Of a stretch of 64,000 nucleotides of DNA, positions 27,601 to 34,114 are shown one piece after another. Below the pieces are notes generated by a model, which was not told the DNA's origin, did no database searches, and was given only the letters and a program-made list of their open reading frames with translations. The first letter of the stretch is position 1; each line of letters starts with the position of its first letter. Origin of the DNA: Pomphorhynchus laevis (Eukaryota; Acanthocephala; Palaeacanthocephala; Echinorhynchida; Pomphorhynchidae); NCBI GenBank assembly GCA_012934845.2, contig WNNJ02003166.1:1-64000 (forward strand). The letters run 5' to 3'. Position numbers and translations under genes: made by a program.

Positions 27601-30600
27601 CTATGGAGGCTAGAGCTCTTAAGCCGAAAAATTGATTGGATTCATAGCCCGGTCAATGTCATGTCGAAACAGTATCTCATGGAAATAAGCGGCCGGCCAG
27701 CTGTTTTAACGTGTATCGGTTGCATTGATGAGTGGGAACGCCAAAGCGATTCTCAAAAGCCTTGATGATTTATGACAACCCATAATAAAAAGTAGCCTTG
27801 GTCATTGCGACGACCCAACTCCGCGACTAAAATATATAGGGAACCTTATTCCTCTCGCAGTTTAAACATAAGAGGTCATTCGTGAGGCCGAACCACTGAC
27901 AGTCCACTATTCTGTCGACCAAATCGAAACTATCATCCATAATCTACAGAACACCTATAGCAAAAGCCTCGATGATGTTTTAATAAGAGAGGGCGTATAT
28001 ACGACTAGACAGCCGCATTCGTACTACAACCCTTTCATTATAACTATGTTTGTATCGTCAACGTTTAAGGTCGCTGCCATTGATCGACCCCAACACACTG
28101 GCGACTCGTTGATGAACGTTGACACCAGTGTGATCTCCGACCGAGATCACGCTGTCAGTGCTTGTGGCAGTATTACTGCCGAAACTGAGCGTGAGGAGGA
28201 CAGAAATACGCAGGTCTCCTCGACGTGTTCCCTTCATCACGAGCTAAAGAGATTACCAAATGGCCCATTCGTGTATTCAAAAATTGCCACTTATATATCC
28301 ATAAAGCACGTGTCCCTGATAATGAGCTATAATTTTCAATTAACAGAATCTGCATATGATGCCGTTTATGCATTGAGCATGTGTTATCCAGATATTTTTT
28401 ATTTCAAAACCCACCGGTATTAGTCACCATGTTTGTGTCTTAACATTACACGGCTGTTGATCCGTCTTCGAATACTATTAACGGTCGACTAGCCGCTTAC
28501 GATAAGATTTCTCAGACAATGAGAGTAAAATCATTTCAATAGAAGAAATATGTGATGAGATGGCAGACTTCATAGTGGACTCGTCCAGGACTGGAATAAA
28601 CAGTTTCAAACAAGTTTTGGAGTTCAAGTGCCAGTTGATTTCGACCCACACACCAGATAATAAGGCGTTTGATTTGCTCAATTCTCAGCTAACAATTATA
28701 AAGTCCGACATCGCCTGCATTGAGCTCGCCGCTGTGCTTAACTACGCGAAAAAAACGTTTTATGGCATCGCGATATGCAGGAATTGGACTGCCTTCCCGA
28801 GCCTAAACGAGGCAGTTGATACGTCACTTTTGCAGGTGCTACTTGGCGATCCTGAAAAGATCACGCTTTATAACTGCTTCCGCAGTCCAACCATGGTTCG
28901 AATGCCGTACTATGAGCAAATGGTCATTCCATTTTTCTCGAGGCTGATTGAGAGTATCGATCGGCAATGGCTTTCCAACTTTGACAACGAGAACCGTCCG
29001 GCATCTGACATTTGGACGGCAGGTGAATTGAGTATTGTCGCAGCTTGGCAGAGACAGAATGACGACGTTTGCGATGGATTCAGTATAGCTGCCCTTAGTG
29101 GACAGCATTCCTGTGGGCGCGGTCAATCACCGACGAGTTGTGACTTTCCTTCTAGAACGGAAGCCCCGACAAAACGACGCAGCATGCGGATAATATACCG
29201 GACATCTTCAGGTAACGTCTCGTTGACTAGCGTACGGGATATACATCTTTGACGTGCCGGTTTGCTAGGTTATTTAGGCAGTGACCTCAATTTCTACTTT
29301 TAAAATTTATTACTAATAAATTGAAATTTAAACGTTTATAACGTTTAAATTGCTTTTAATTAATTTATCATATAATTTTAAATATTTTATTTAAGTAATT
29401 TTTCTTTTCAATATTCATGTAGTTTCTTAATTTAGGTCAATTGAATAATGGAGATATCAGTCGATGTGTAACTGCTGCATGGCTTGAACTTGAGATAAGT
29501 CGAAACTCAGATACATTTGTTGAGGACTGTACATTGAGGTGAGCGTTCCATTTATAAATGGGAAATTTCGGTGTAGGATCTACAAAAGACAGGTAGATAC
29601 TGCTATATCATAAAAGAAAACCAAACACAATTTGTTTTATAATTTGTTTATATATTTGTTTGTTTATTATATAATTCTTATTAAAATAATTATATTCATA
29701 AATTAATAAAACAATATAATAATAGAATACAATATTTATTATTTAATAAAAACATTGTTAATATTAATATTAACATGCTAATATAATATAACTATTATAT
29801 TATATGTAATAAAATATTATATATATATTAATAACTTGCATGTCAAAGTAAGATAACAATTTTGTTTGCTGTAGGATAATAGGTTTGTAATCAATTTATT
29901 AATAAAACATTTTTTATTTTTTAGAACGAAAAATATTTAATTAATAAGATATTTTATGAAAAAATTACATTTATTGATTCTTTATTCAAAATGAGAATCA
30001 ATTAACATAAGGATATTAAAAACGCTTTTTATAAATATATATTTTTTGTTAAAATAAACATATTTTTTGTCTGATATAAACTAAAAACTCTTATAACATT
30101 TATAAGAAGCAGAAATTATCCTTTATTTGATAAAAATTGTATATTTCGATAGCTCCTGCTATCATATCATCAGGATTGCAATAAAAAAGGTTTTTACATT
30201 AAAACTTTTTTTACAAAAAAATGATTTTTTTTATTTTAATCCTGATGATGATAGCAGGAGCTATCGAAATATAGAATTGTTATCAAATAAAGGATAATTT
30301 TTGCTTCCTTGTTCCTGTAATAACTATATAATTGACTAATAAAAAACAGACGTCATATAAGAATAAGAATTAGAGGTCATCAGGAGGAACTGCTATGCTA
30401 TCAGATTTCTGCTCATAACTCTTCTACCCAACATAGCAGCGGGGCCAAATACATGCTAATGATGTATTTCCTCTGATAAAACTATATAGTATCTTATTCT
30501 AATACAAAGTATATTATTTATTATCCATCCATAAAAATTTGCCACTTAAGAGTTTAAATTTATTCTTTATATTATTGTGTTGATTTATATATTTTACTAT

Positions 30601-31691
30601 TTTCTGCTTGATGTTATTTTTATAGTAACCTAGTTTAAAATATGTATATATTAAATTATTTTAATGATTTCGAAGAAACCCAATATCATTACATATTGTT
30701 GCAATTCTTAAAATTTCATTATTCAATGTATTATATTTTATATTATATGGTATGCATGAATGCTCATGCAAAAATATGTTTCTTGTAAATTTAAATATGT
30801 CATCTTTACGATATAAATTAATAGTAGTTTTAGTTAATGTTAATTTAATGTTAATTTAATTTCATTATTTAATGTATTATATTTTATATTATATGGTATG
30901 CATGAATGCTCATGCAAAAATATGTTTCTTGTAAATTTAAATATGTCATCTTTTCGATATAAATTAAAACTAGCTTTAATTGATGTTAATTTAATGTTCA
31001 TATCATTAAATTAAAGATAACAAATGATAAAGAAGGTATACACCTTCTTTATCATTAATATTGTATTGATGATCGACTGATCGTCAAACAGCATTAAAAG
31101 GACTGAAACGTGAAATGTTGGTATTTGATCAGTAGCTGATGAGGTTCACCAATACTGAAATGTAGCGTACTGATGTTGGTTTATAGAATTTATGCAAATT
31201 GCAGTGTCATCAAAAATTTAAATTGCACAATTAAATTGACTTTACATCAATTTTTCTTATTTCTTTATCGCCACTACTTCTAGGCTTGCGTCTAACCACA
31301 TTATTATAATACCCACACATCATGACTTCTTTAACGTGAAGTCATTAAAAGCTTGTGATTTAAATACGCGTCATTGCATCATTGATGTCCATTTTTCTAC
31401 ATACATTACTTTAGTTCAGTTTACTTTATTATGTATATTCTTGTCTTGCTATTTGTCATTGTTTTTGATAAATCATATCATATAACTTAGTCTACGTATT
31501 TTAAAAAACAATCAAATGTATTATTAAAATTTAAAATATAAATTAATTTTTATGAATTTAGTTACCTTCGTAGGACACTCGCGATTTTAATGAAATCAGA
31601 AAGCAATGATCTTTTTATCGCAAGAGATCGCGCATATATCGAAATAGCCGTAATACTTTTGGAAATATATTTTATTCAAGATGAAAATACT
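524..31691 (+). CDS. ARFGEF: BIG1/BIG2-type Arf guanine-nucleotide exchange factor, C-terminal half (19 exons, partial)
   Basis: Large Sec7-family exchange factor that activates Arf GTPases at the trans-Golgi and endosomes. Exons seen: 524-675, 2561-2689, 4731-4889, 10487-10556, 10607-10717, 11515-11681, 12938-13089, 14755-14927, 16187-16347, 16394-16527, 17292-17413, 17455-17610, 20628-20766, 20817-20844, 20887-20929, 20976-21085, 25379-25505, 29436-29538, 31574-31691. All junctions are GT-AG and keep one frame over 784 codons. The order of motifs matches human BIG1/2 from just after the Sec7 domain through the HDS1-HDS4 helical repeats: [108 protein letters not shown]. The Sec7 and N-terminal DCB/HUS regions are off the left edge. 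The last three exons match more loosely and the true C-terminus is not found. Intron lengths range from 41 nt to 5.6 kb. Exon boundaries were placed by eye. Confidence 0.9.
970..1502 (+). pseudogene. Penelope-like element fragment with GIY-YIG nuclease domain
   Basis: C-terminal part of a Penelope-like retroelement protein inserted in a BIG intron. The 144-residue ORF from 1068 ends in [32 protein letters not shown] and [12 protein letters not shown], which is the GIY-YIG endonuclease fold of these elements. The upstream stretch reads like the thumb region ([15 protein letters not shown]). The reverse transcriptase core is missing, so this is a 5'-truncated remnant. It is on the same strand as the host gene. 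Confidence 0.75.
1681..1760 (+). repeat. Partial second copy of the Penelope-like 3' end
   Basis: The stretch from TATCTAAAAAAGAAATAATT to GAACGTAATGTTGTGAA repeats 1438-1498 with few changes. This is a short direct repeat of the end of the GIY-YIG ORF, as expected from the partial tandem copies these elements leave. Confidence 0.6.
2561..2689 (+). CDS. ARFGEF: ARFGEF exon (HDS1)
   Basis: Acceptor TGTCTTTTAG and donor GTAAGC. The 43 codons read [16 protein letters not shown] and continue to [18 protein letters not shown], the counterpart of LVWTPLLAAYSIGLQN and CLEGIRCAIRIACIFGM in human BIG. It is too short and closed by stops to show up as an ATG-started ORF. Confidence 0.88.
2940..3055 (-). 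repeat. Family B/E-related repeat with hammerhead-like boxes
   Basis: On the minus strand it carries GGACCGAAACACGAAATGTA, then TTGCTGATGAGAGCCACC. Both boxes recur in the family B and E repeats at 5.4, 31.1, 49-51 and 52.8 kb. No gene is seen. Confidence 0.5.
3069..3100. other. Strong hairpin
   Basis: AAAACCAGCATTT and AAATGCTGGTTTT form a 13-bp stem around a CCCCG loop. It sits in a BIG intron and its role is unknown. Confidence 0.7.
3227..3262 (+). ncRNA. Minimal hammerhead-like remnant
   Basis: CACTGAAGAAGAGC, a short loop, then AGCTCAAAACGTTTG. Stem GAGC/GCTC sits between CTGAAGA (consensus CTGATGA) and AAAACGT (consensus GAAACGT). This is the arrangement of Penelope-type hammerheads, with two core substitutions, so probably inactive. 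It is followed by an A-rich tail. Confidence 0.45.
3300..4730. other. Intronic AT-rich stretch, nothing recognised
   Basis: Part of the BIG intron 2690-4730. No ORF with recognisable similarity, no tandem array and no clear structure seen. Confidence 0.6.
4731..4889 (+). CDS. ARFGEF: ARFGEF exon
   Basis: Acceptor AAACTTCAG and donor GTACAA. It encodes [17 protein letters not shown] through [19 protein letters not shown] to SSWTK. This matches LERDAYVQALARFTLL and NIDTIKTLITVAHTDGNYL of vertebrate BIG1/2. Confidence 0.9.
5320..5560 (-). repeat. Family E repeat (SINE-like), degraded copy
   Basis: Shares with 52735-53030 the blocks CACGATATTATCC, ATTCTTGATACA-like sequence, CTCATCAGC, ATTCAACGCTAC and GTAGGGGATCGTATT. 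The 52.8-kb copy has a tRNA-like B box that this one has lost. Confidence 0.6.
6431..8101 (-). pseudogene. LINE reverse transcriptase
   Basis: About 556 residues. RT motifs in order: [53 protein letters not shown] and the catalytic YADD in [12 protein letters not shown], then VKYLGFTV. The ATG at 8101 is not a natural start. The first residues overlap the endonuclease frame at 8004-8101, which indicates a one-base-type frameshift near 8100 in what should be one continuous ORF2. Confidence 0.88.
8004..8747 (-). pseudogene. LINE endonuclease (EEP family)
   Basis: About 247 residues. Endonuclease/exonuclease/phosphatase motifs: [40 protein letters not shown] and the terminal TSHDLIRW. After HDLIRW the frame runs out and the RT continues in another frame, so ORF2 is broken. 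Start ATG at 8747 is plausible as the ORF2 start. Confidence 0.85.
9043..9640 (-). pseudogene. LINE ORF1 with zinc knuckles
   Basis: In one frame: a likely RRM-type segment ([20 protein letters not shown]), an in-frame TAG at 9355-9357, then [14 protein letters not shown] (a CX2CX4HX4C knuckle), CGVCGSPKC and [10 protein letters not shown]. The triple-knuckle pattern is usual for ORF1 proteins of arthropod-type LINEs. Start not fixed. Confidence 0.7.
10487..10717 (+). CDS. ARFGEF: ARFGEF two exons around a 50-nt intron
   Basis: Exons 10487-10556 ([14 protein letters not shown]) and 10607-10717 ([18 protein letters not shown] to NGDSI) flank an intron at 10557-10606. The acidic and serine-rich linker between these blocks in vertebrate BIG is much shortened here. 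The second exon matches the SVVVAVDRIFTGS block. Confidence 0.85.
11515..11681 (+). CDS. ARFGEF: ARFGEF exon
   Basis: It encodes [17 protein letters not shown], then [20 protein letters not shown] to SFVADHLIN. This is the best conserved HDS block of BIG proteins ([20 protein letters not shown] in human). Donor GTATGT. Confidence 0.92.
12938..13089 (+). CDS. ARFGEF: ARFGEF exon
   Basis: Encodes [20 protein letters not shown] followed by [16 protein letters not shown]. Human BIG has [20 protein letters not shown] and FQKDFLRPFEHIMKRN. Acceptor TTTTAG, donor GTACAT. Confidence 0.92.
13610..14190. repeat. Inverted and direct repeats in an ARFGEF intron
   Basis: The block CGATCCTGCT(T/C)(T/C)AATAATTAT followed by AATGGATCAGTATCA occurs at 13924-13970 and 14133-14175. 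GGAGCTGGATCGAAGG at 13615 is the inverted form. Related text recurs near 23580-23700, 26160 and 26600. Probably a short non-autonomous element family, unidentified. Confidence 0.5.
14755..14927 (+). CDS. ARFGEF: ARFGEF exon
   Basis: Encodes [20 protein letters not shown] followed by [17 protein letters not shown] and [14 protein letters not shown]. This aligns with [20 protein letters not shown] and RSGWKNIFSVFHLAASD of human BIG. Confidence 0.92.
15059..15570. repeat. Foldback element of about 510 bp
   Basis: Left arm 15059-15160 (GAAATGTAAGGATGTTATA then CAAACTAGTGTACGAAT) and right arm 15465-15570 (ATTCGTACACTAGTTTGC then TATAACATCTTTACATTTTA) are inverted copies. A third arm-like copy at 15317-15385 is direct to the left arm. 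It lies within the BIG intron 14928-16186, with no coding capacity. Confidence 0.65.
16187..16527 (+). CDS. ARFGEF: ARFGEF two exons around a 46-nt intron
   Basis: Exons 16187-16347 ([20 protein letters not shown] to [11 protein letters not shown]) and 16394-16527 ([20 protein letters not shown] followed by NRCRSNIRN). Human counterparts are DSFQDAVKCLSEFACNAAF and [20 protein letters not shown]. The intron is 16348-16393. Confidence 0.9.
17292..17610 (+). CDS. ARFGEF: ARFGEF two exons around a 41-nt intron
   Basis: Exons 17292-17413 ([31 protein letters not shown]) and 17455-17610 ([19 protein letters not shown] and [13 protein letters not shown]) match the HDS3 block. The frame requires a GTTCGG donor at 17414, not the nearby GTAACT at 17419. 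That makes an intron of only 41 nt. Confidence 0.85.
17745..18369 (+). pseudogene. Penelope-like RT C-terminal fragments, two partial copies in tandem
   Basis: 17745-18134 encodes [39 protein letters not shown] and [18 protein letters not shown], the region after the YIDD palm in the RT seen at 38658-38900. It breaks into the tail of a family A repeat. From 18150 the same coding region restarts ([19 protein letters not shown]) and runs to a TAA at 18367-18369 after FLWMDNK. The head-to-tail order of ORF end, family A repeat and ORF end is typical of Penelope-like tandem insertions. Confidence 0.65.
18395..18600 (+). repeat. Family A structured repeat, reference copy
   Basis: Begins about 30 nt after the Penelope-like stop codon. 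Order: ATCAGAGGAA, a hairpin AAATACAT/ATGTATTT, GGCCTC, CTGCTATG, GTAGATGAGTTAGGGGCC, GAAAC, CTGATAG, CATAGCAG, TTCCTCCTGATGACC. It ends with TCTGTTATTTATTAG and a second hairpin (AGTCAATT or its variants pairing with AATTGACT). CTGCTATG pairs with CATAGCAG. See the finding on this family. Confidence 0.7.
18602..18946 (+). pseudogene. Penelope-like RT C-terminal fragment, third tandem copy
   Basis: 114-residue ORF ending [20 protein letters not shown] with the same C-terminus as the copy at 18150-18369. Its first part is scrambled and the RT palm is missing. It is followed by the AATATACTTTGTATTAGAAT block that leads into family A repeats elsewhere. Confidence 0.65.
19155..20200. repeat. Cluster of family A copies in both orientations
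   Basis: Minus-strand copies at about 19155-19250, 19540-19740 and 19800-19965, and a plus-strand copy at about 19965-20190. Each carries the GCTATG/CATAGC stem arms around a GAAAC box and the AATAACAGACG end. The copy at 19.54 kb has GGAAAC in place of CGAAAC, as does the one at 35.9 kb. Confidence 0.65.
20628..21085 (+). CDS. ARFGEF: ARFGEF four exons with three introns of 42-50 nt
   Basis: Exons 20628-20766 ([17 protein letters not shown], matching EQLARSGTNCLENVV), 20817-20844 (a 28-nt micro-exon, [10 protein letters not shown] with its split codon), 20887-20929 and 20976-21085 ([20 protein letters not shown]). The first is a clear match. The next three rest on in-frame splice sites and position, with weak similarity to the KCVVQLELIQTIDNI region. 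Confidence 0.72.
21690..21990. repeat. Family D repeat
   Basis: AAATTATTGTTCACAA, TTTTCGACTATTGCAATAGT and CAAAGCGTTTAAACATCGAG, with the inverse CTCGATGTTTAAACGCC at the far end (about 21953). Related copies lie at 41750-41830, 41985-42110, 42235-42310 and 42470-42510. Foldback-type element of unknown class. Confidence 0.6.
22132..22390 (+). repeat. Family A copy with an enlarged perfect palindrome
   Basis: 22132-22191 is a perfect palindrome, with 27-nt arms starting AAATACGCGCTAATGATAGC around the loop AATGAT. It occupies the place of the short AAATACAT hairpin in other family A copies. The rest of the repeat (CTGCTATG, GGGGTCGAAAC, CATAGCAG, CTGATGAC) follows to about 22390. Confidence 0.7.
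22470..22870. repeat. Direct repeat pair and hairpin
   Basis: CATCCCGGGTTAA(G/A)CTTCC occurs at about 22474 and 22823, each followed by AAGATTTTAAGAAACAT-like text, and a partial copy lies at 20407. Between them ATTGTTAGTGCAC and GTGCACTAACAAT (22591-22627) form a 13-bp stem. Unidentified element. Confidence 0.55.
23060..23330 (+). repeat. Family A copy
   Basis: Starts with the Penelope-like ORF tail (TTTTATGGATGGATAATAAA) and contains TTGCTATG, GGGGCCGAAACCTGATAG, CATAGCAG and the CGTCTGTTATTTATT end. Confidence 0.65.
24050..24470. repeat. Degenerate minisatellite, unit about 36 bp
   Basis: About eleven imperfect units of TTGTAGAGTTCGGTAGAATTC plus a variable spacer. It lies in the BIG intron 21086-25378. 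The open frames across it are by-products of the repeat. Confidence 0.7.
24490..25025 (-). repeat. Complex repeat, possible tRNA-derived SINE
   Basis: Contains internally repeated blocks such as ACATGGTA(A/G)AACC(T/A) (about 24660, 24770) and ATACAGTTT(A/T)(G/C)A(G/C)CC. On the minus strand GTCAGTGGTTTGAGCA (24958-24973) resembles a Pol III A box and AGGTTGCTTTCC (24925-24936) a B box. The plus strand also has AGGGTTCGCACCC at 25008. The tRNA reading is tentative. Confidence 0.35.
25379..25505 (+). CDS. ARFGEF: ARFGEF exon (HDS4 region, weaker match)
   Basis: Acceptor TATTTTAG, donor GTAATT, open throughout. [20 protein letters not shown] followed by [11 protein letters not shown] resembles RFLTSQQLFKLLDCLLESH and FAKAFN of BIG1/2. 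The phase fits both neighbouring exons. The similarity is loose, so the call leans on splice phase and order. Confidence 0.65.
25985..26060. other. Adjacent hairpins
   Basis: AATCCATT/AATGGATT and CGTTAATATAAC/GTTATATTAACG stems follow each other. The surroundings (25506-26790) are intronic AT-rich sequence with nothing else recognised. Confidence 0.5.
26793..27506 (+). pseudogene. Retroelement C-terminal domain (zinc-binding plus endonuclease-like) in a GC-rich island
   Basis: Frame pieces read [19 protein letters not shown], then [35 protein letters not shown] and [20 protein letters not shown]. The series GGLGLR, HALTC, RHxxxRD, RPA, DFxVTNP is the familiar end of RT-encoding non-LTR-type elements whose C-terminal nuclease has an RH...PD...D pattern. 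No RT domain is seen upstream, so it is truncated. Base composition differs sharply from the AT-rich intron around it. Confidence 0.5.
27868..28423 (+). CDS. Unidentified ORF in the GC-rich island
   Basis: Open from a stop near 27868 to a TAG at 28421. It includes [20 protein letters not shown] and [20 protein letters not shown] do not recognise it. The first in-frame ATG is at 28046. It shares the base composition of its neighbours and is probably part of the same inserted element. Confidence 0.3.
28560..29252 (+). CDS. Unidentified ORF, about 230 residues, in the GC-rich island
   Basis: Open in frame from just upstream ([19 protein letters not shown]) to a TGA at 29250. Mixed helical-looking N-terminal half with [20 protein letters not shown], then [20 protein letters not shown] and a basic C-terminus ([12 protein letters not shown]). 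No family recognised. It lies in the BIG intron 25506-29435 on the host strand, but the splice frame of the host does not need it. Confidence 0.35.
   Translation: MADFIVDSSRTGINSFKQVLEFKCQLISTHTPDNKAFDLLNSQLTIIKSDIACIELAAVLNYAKKTFYGIAICRNWTAFPSLNEAVDTSLLQVLLGDPEKITLYNCFRSPTMVRMPYYEQMVIPFFSRLIESIDRQWLSNFDNENRPASDIWTAGELSIVAAWQRQNDDVCDGFSIAALSGQHSCGRGQSPTSCDFPSRTEAPTKRRSMRIIYRTSSGNVSLTSVRDIHL
29436..29538 (+). CDS. ARFGEF: ARFGEF exon (HDS4 region, weaker match)
   Basis: Acceptor AATTTAG, donor GTGAGC. It encodes [19 protein letters not shown], in the place of SLACGLRILFRMYMDES in human BIG. The frame joins the exons on both sides. Confidence 0.65.
29539..30104. other. AT-rich intron, nothing recognised
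   Basis: Low-complexity A/T sequence only, including short TATA-type runs near 29700-29830. Confidence 0.6.
30105..30308. repeat. Foldback element of about 200 bp
   Basis: Arms GAAGCAGAAATTATCCTTTA to ATCATCAGGATT and the inverse AATCCTGATGATGATAGC to TTTGCTTC are about 80 nt each, around an A/T-rich loop. The arms contain AGCTCCTGCTATC. A long, nearly perfect stem if transcribed. Confidence 0.75.
30335..30560 (-). repeat. Family A copy (minus orientation)
   Basis: Reads on the minus strand from the TTATGGATGGATAATAAAT ORF tail through AGAGGAAATACATC, CTGCTATG, GCAGAAATCTGATAG and CATAGCAG to GACGTCTG. It adjoins the Penelope-like fragments at 30530-31015 in the same orientation. Confidence 0.65.
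30530..31015 (-). pseudogene. Penelope-like RT C-terminal fragments, two copies
   Basis: On the minus strand, HEHSCIPYN with surrounding residues and the ILRIATIC block occur once near 30700-30790, and the [22 protein letters not shown] part occurs again near 30895-31000. The same head-to-tail doubling as at 17.7-18.9 kb, in inverse orientation. No palm domain present. Confidence 0.6.
31085..31215 (+). ncRNA. Family B copy with type I hammerhead-like fold
   Basis: 31128-31174 carries ATCAGTA, G, CTGATGA, GGT-loop-ACT, GAAATGTA, GCG, TACTGAT. ATCAGTA/TACTGAT forms a 7-bp stem I. CTGATGA is the exact first core box. GGT/ACT is a 3-bp stem II. GAAATGTA can act as the second core box with a two-pair stem III without a loop. 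A G versus GCG internal loop lies next to the core. Upstream is CTGAAACGTGAAATG, as in other family B copies. Confidence 0.55.
31574..31691 (+). CDS. ARFGEF: ARFGEF exon (last one recognised)
   Basis: Acceptor CTTCGTAG, donor GTAAGT. It encodes [20 protein letters not shown] followed by [19 protein letters not shown], corresponding to the block ending [20 protein letters not shown]. One more block should follow before the stop codon. I could not place it. Confidence 0.68.
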
Positions 31692-32700
31692 GTAAGTGCT
31701 CTATTTTTTCTTGACTATTAATTTTAATAATGAAATTAAATTTTTTTGTTGGAAAATTTTTTTTGTTTCCAATTCGTTGTGCTAGTTATGTAGATGTTAT
31801 AGTCATTTATAGCGTTGTATTATAAACGGGATTGACATCCCGTTTATAATTTGAATTGATAACGTTTTGACAAAATTAATAAATTAGAATCGAAAAAATA
31901 AATTATTGTTAACAACGTTTGCTTGTTTTGTCCATGTTGAGCTGTGTCGACCCATATACGACAAATTCTACTATCTTCAATTTAAGATATATATACGGTA
32001 GGGACGACTTTTATTAGCTGTGTATTCGATGCACTTCATATCCTACTAGCACTTATGTTATATGGATCCTAACGTGTAATTACTTATACTTTAGGTAAGT
32101 TTAGGTATTTAACTTACCTTTAGGTAAGTTATCGTTTAAAGTAAATCCTTAATGATTACAGATATACCAATGCGCTATTGATTCTAGATATTTCAATCAC
32201 TGTATACATCGACTTCTTGTTTTTGCCGCTTAATTTTTAGTTTTCTTAATTTTTAACTTATGATTATTTGATTTATTAATTTTATTAAATTCTATTTTAT
32301 TAATTTTTTTAATTTATTCAAAAAATGTTGGACAAATTATTAATGATTAATTACTTATGATCATTAGATAATAAGTTTATCATAAGATCTAGATCCAAAA
32401 TAACAAATAAAATATAACTTAAAAGAAGTCAATGTACAAATAAATGAATGCACGCAAGTTAAATTGGCGTTATCTTTTAAGAAATATCATTTTTTAATAA
32501 TTGTTTAAAAATATATATATAATGTATAAATATGTATAATATATAAATATGTATATAAACATTATAAAAATAATGTTTTGCTGCGTTTTTTTACAAAAAG
32601 TGTTACATTATTATTGTCAGTATTGTCAACATTCATAGTGTTTAACACTTTCAAGAATGACATATTCTTAATGACACATTAACAAAAGTTAATTCTTATT
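31692..32700. other. AT-rich stretch after the last recognised ARFGEF exon
   Basis: The remaining ARFGEF C-terminal exon should lie here or further right. I found no convincing candidate in this part. Confidence 0.5.
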
Positions 32701-32739
32701 GACACATTCTTCAGCAATCTTTCCTATCTTCGTCTAACT

Positions 32740-33670
32740 CTTAATCATGAAAAGTCCAAAATCATGTGGATCATCTATCATTACCTCGACATAACTCCAC
32801 TTATTATATCTGTTAATTCTCCCAATCGTTGACAATATGATTTTTGTAGGTTTTCACTTCAATAATTGCATTTAACTCAAAACTTTTGTTCATGACAAAG
32901 TTCGCGCTTCGTTCGACTTTCGCTCTCGTCTCGTTCTTATATTGTCTCTCCTATTTCCCAGAACAGATTATTGTCTTAGCTTATTTGCCAACTCTTCCAA
33001 TTCGGTGCTTTTACCTTTTCGACGTATCATAAACTCTACTGCTGGTGTTATCTCGCCGCTTCGACCATATCTCCCATAAACTTTCCGTGCCATCTTGGCT
33101 TACCTGAATTTTATTTGCGTATTGTTACCTTTTGTCTTCTATTTTACCACTCACCATCTTACTTACACCTTGCTTATCTTGATGATTCACGTTCTGCCCT
33201 CCTAGTTCTGCGATCTAGTAATTCTCAACTTCTCCACGTTCCTCCACACTCAGCCAACTATAAACTCCGCTATTTTATCGTCGCTGCTATACTTGCCTGG
33301 ATTTCTTTGCCAGCATACATCCGTTCTCCGTCGTCGCTTTCAATATTCGAACGATGTCTACGTTCCTGCACAATGGATCCTCCTCCACATTAAATCCCAA
33401 AATCCATTCCTTCAACATATTATCCAACCCACAATTTGTCATACCTCTTTAACTAAACCACTCGGCATTTCCACCGACGCCTTGCCACATTCTACTCATC
33501 TCCCTTATCTTCAATATACTTGCTTCAATTTTATCAACATTTTAATTTTATATTCTATTTTATTTTGTGTTTTTTATTTGTTTGTTCTTTTTCTTCTACT
33601 TAGGCTTGTAATCTCGCATAGGCGTGCATTTGCCACTATAAATAAGATAAATGGCCTGTTCATAAAAAGT
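32740..33670 (+). mobile_element. Decayed LINE 3' fragment
   Basis: 33000-33390 reads RFDHISHKLSVPSWL and, in other frames, LLHVPPHSANYKLRYFIVAA then LAWISLPAYIRSPSSLSIFE. These correspond to the post-RT end of CR1/L2/Jockey-type LINEs (typically RSFAVAAPTLWNSLP). The tail GTGCATTTGCCAC resembles that at 44.42 kb. Frames are broken and the 5' part is absent. Confidence 0.6.
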
Positions 33671-34114
33671 TTTTTTTATTAAAAATAACAATTCTGTTAT
33701 ATTAGCAAGTCTGTGATATATTGGTTTTCCCGTCGTTTGACTAATGCATTGGTCAAGTAATCTGCAGAATAATTATCGCCGAATTCACAGAATAAGTCGT
33801 ACTTAACATTTAAGAAAAGCTCATGTACAACCAATGTTTTTTCAATTATTAAACAAACATTTTGTCAAATTCAAATTACAGATTTTTATAAGTTTTACTC
33901 ATGGATTTATAAATTTTTAGTTTTGATTTTAAGGTTTTCAACGATATAGAGTTTGTTAAGTTCGAAAAAATCTTCTTTTGTATCTTATATAAAATTATAA
34001 ATTTGAAGTTCGACTGTTTTAAATATTAGAAACGTCAAGTTAACGTATAATTATTTTTAAAATATAAAAATAATAGACTGATTTTGTAAATCTTCGATCG
34101 TAAGTTTTAAAAGG

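Noticed and set aside
28046-28423. ORFs of the GC-rich island as ARFGEF coding sequence
   Set aside because: The ARFGEF exons at 25379-25505 and 29436-29538 join in frame without them, and composition differs from all host exons.
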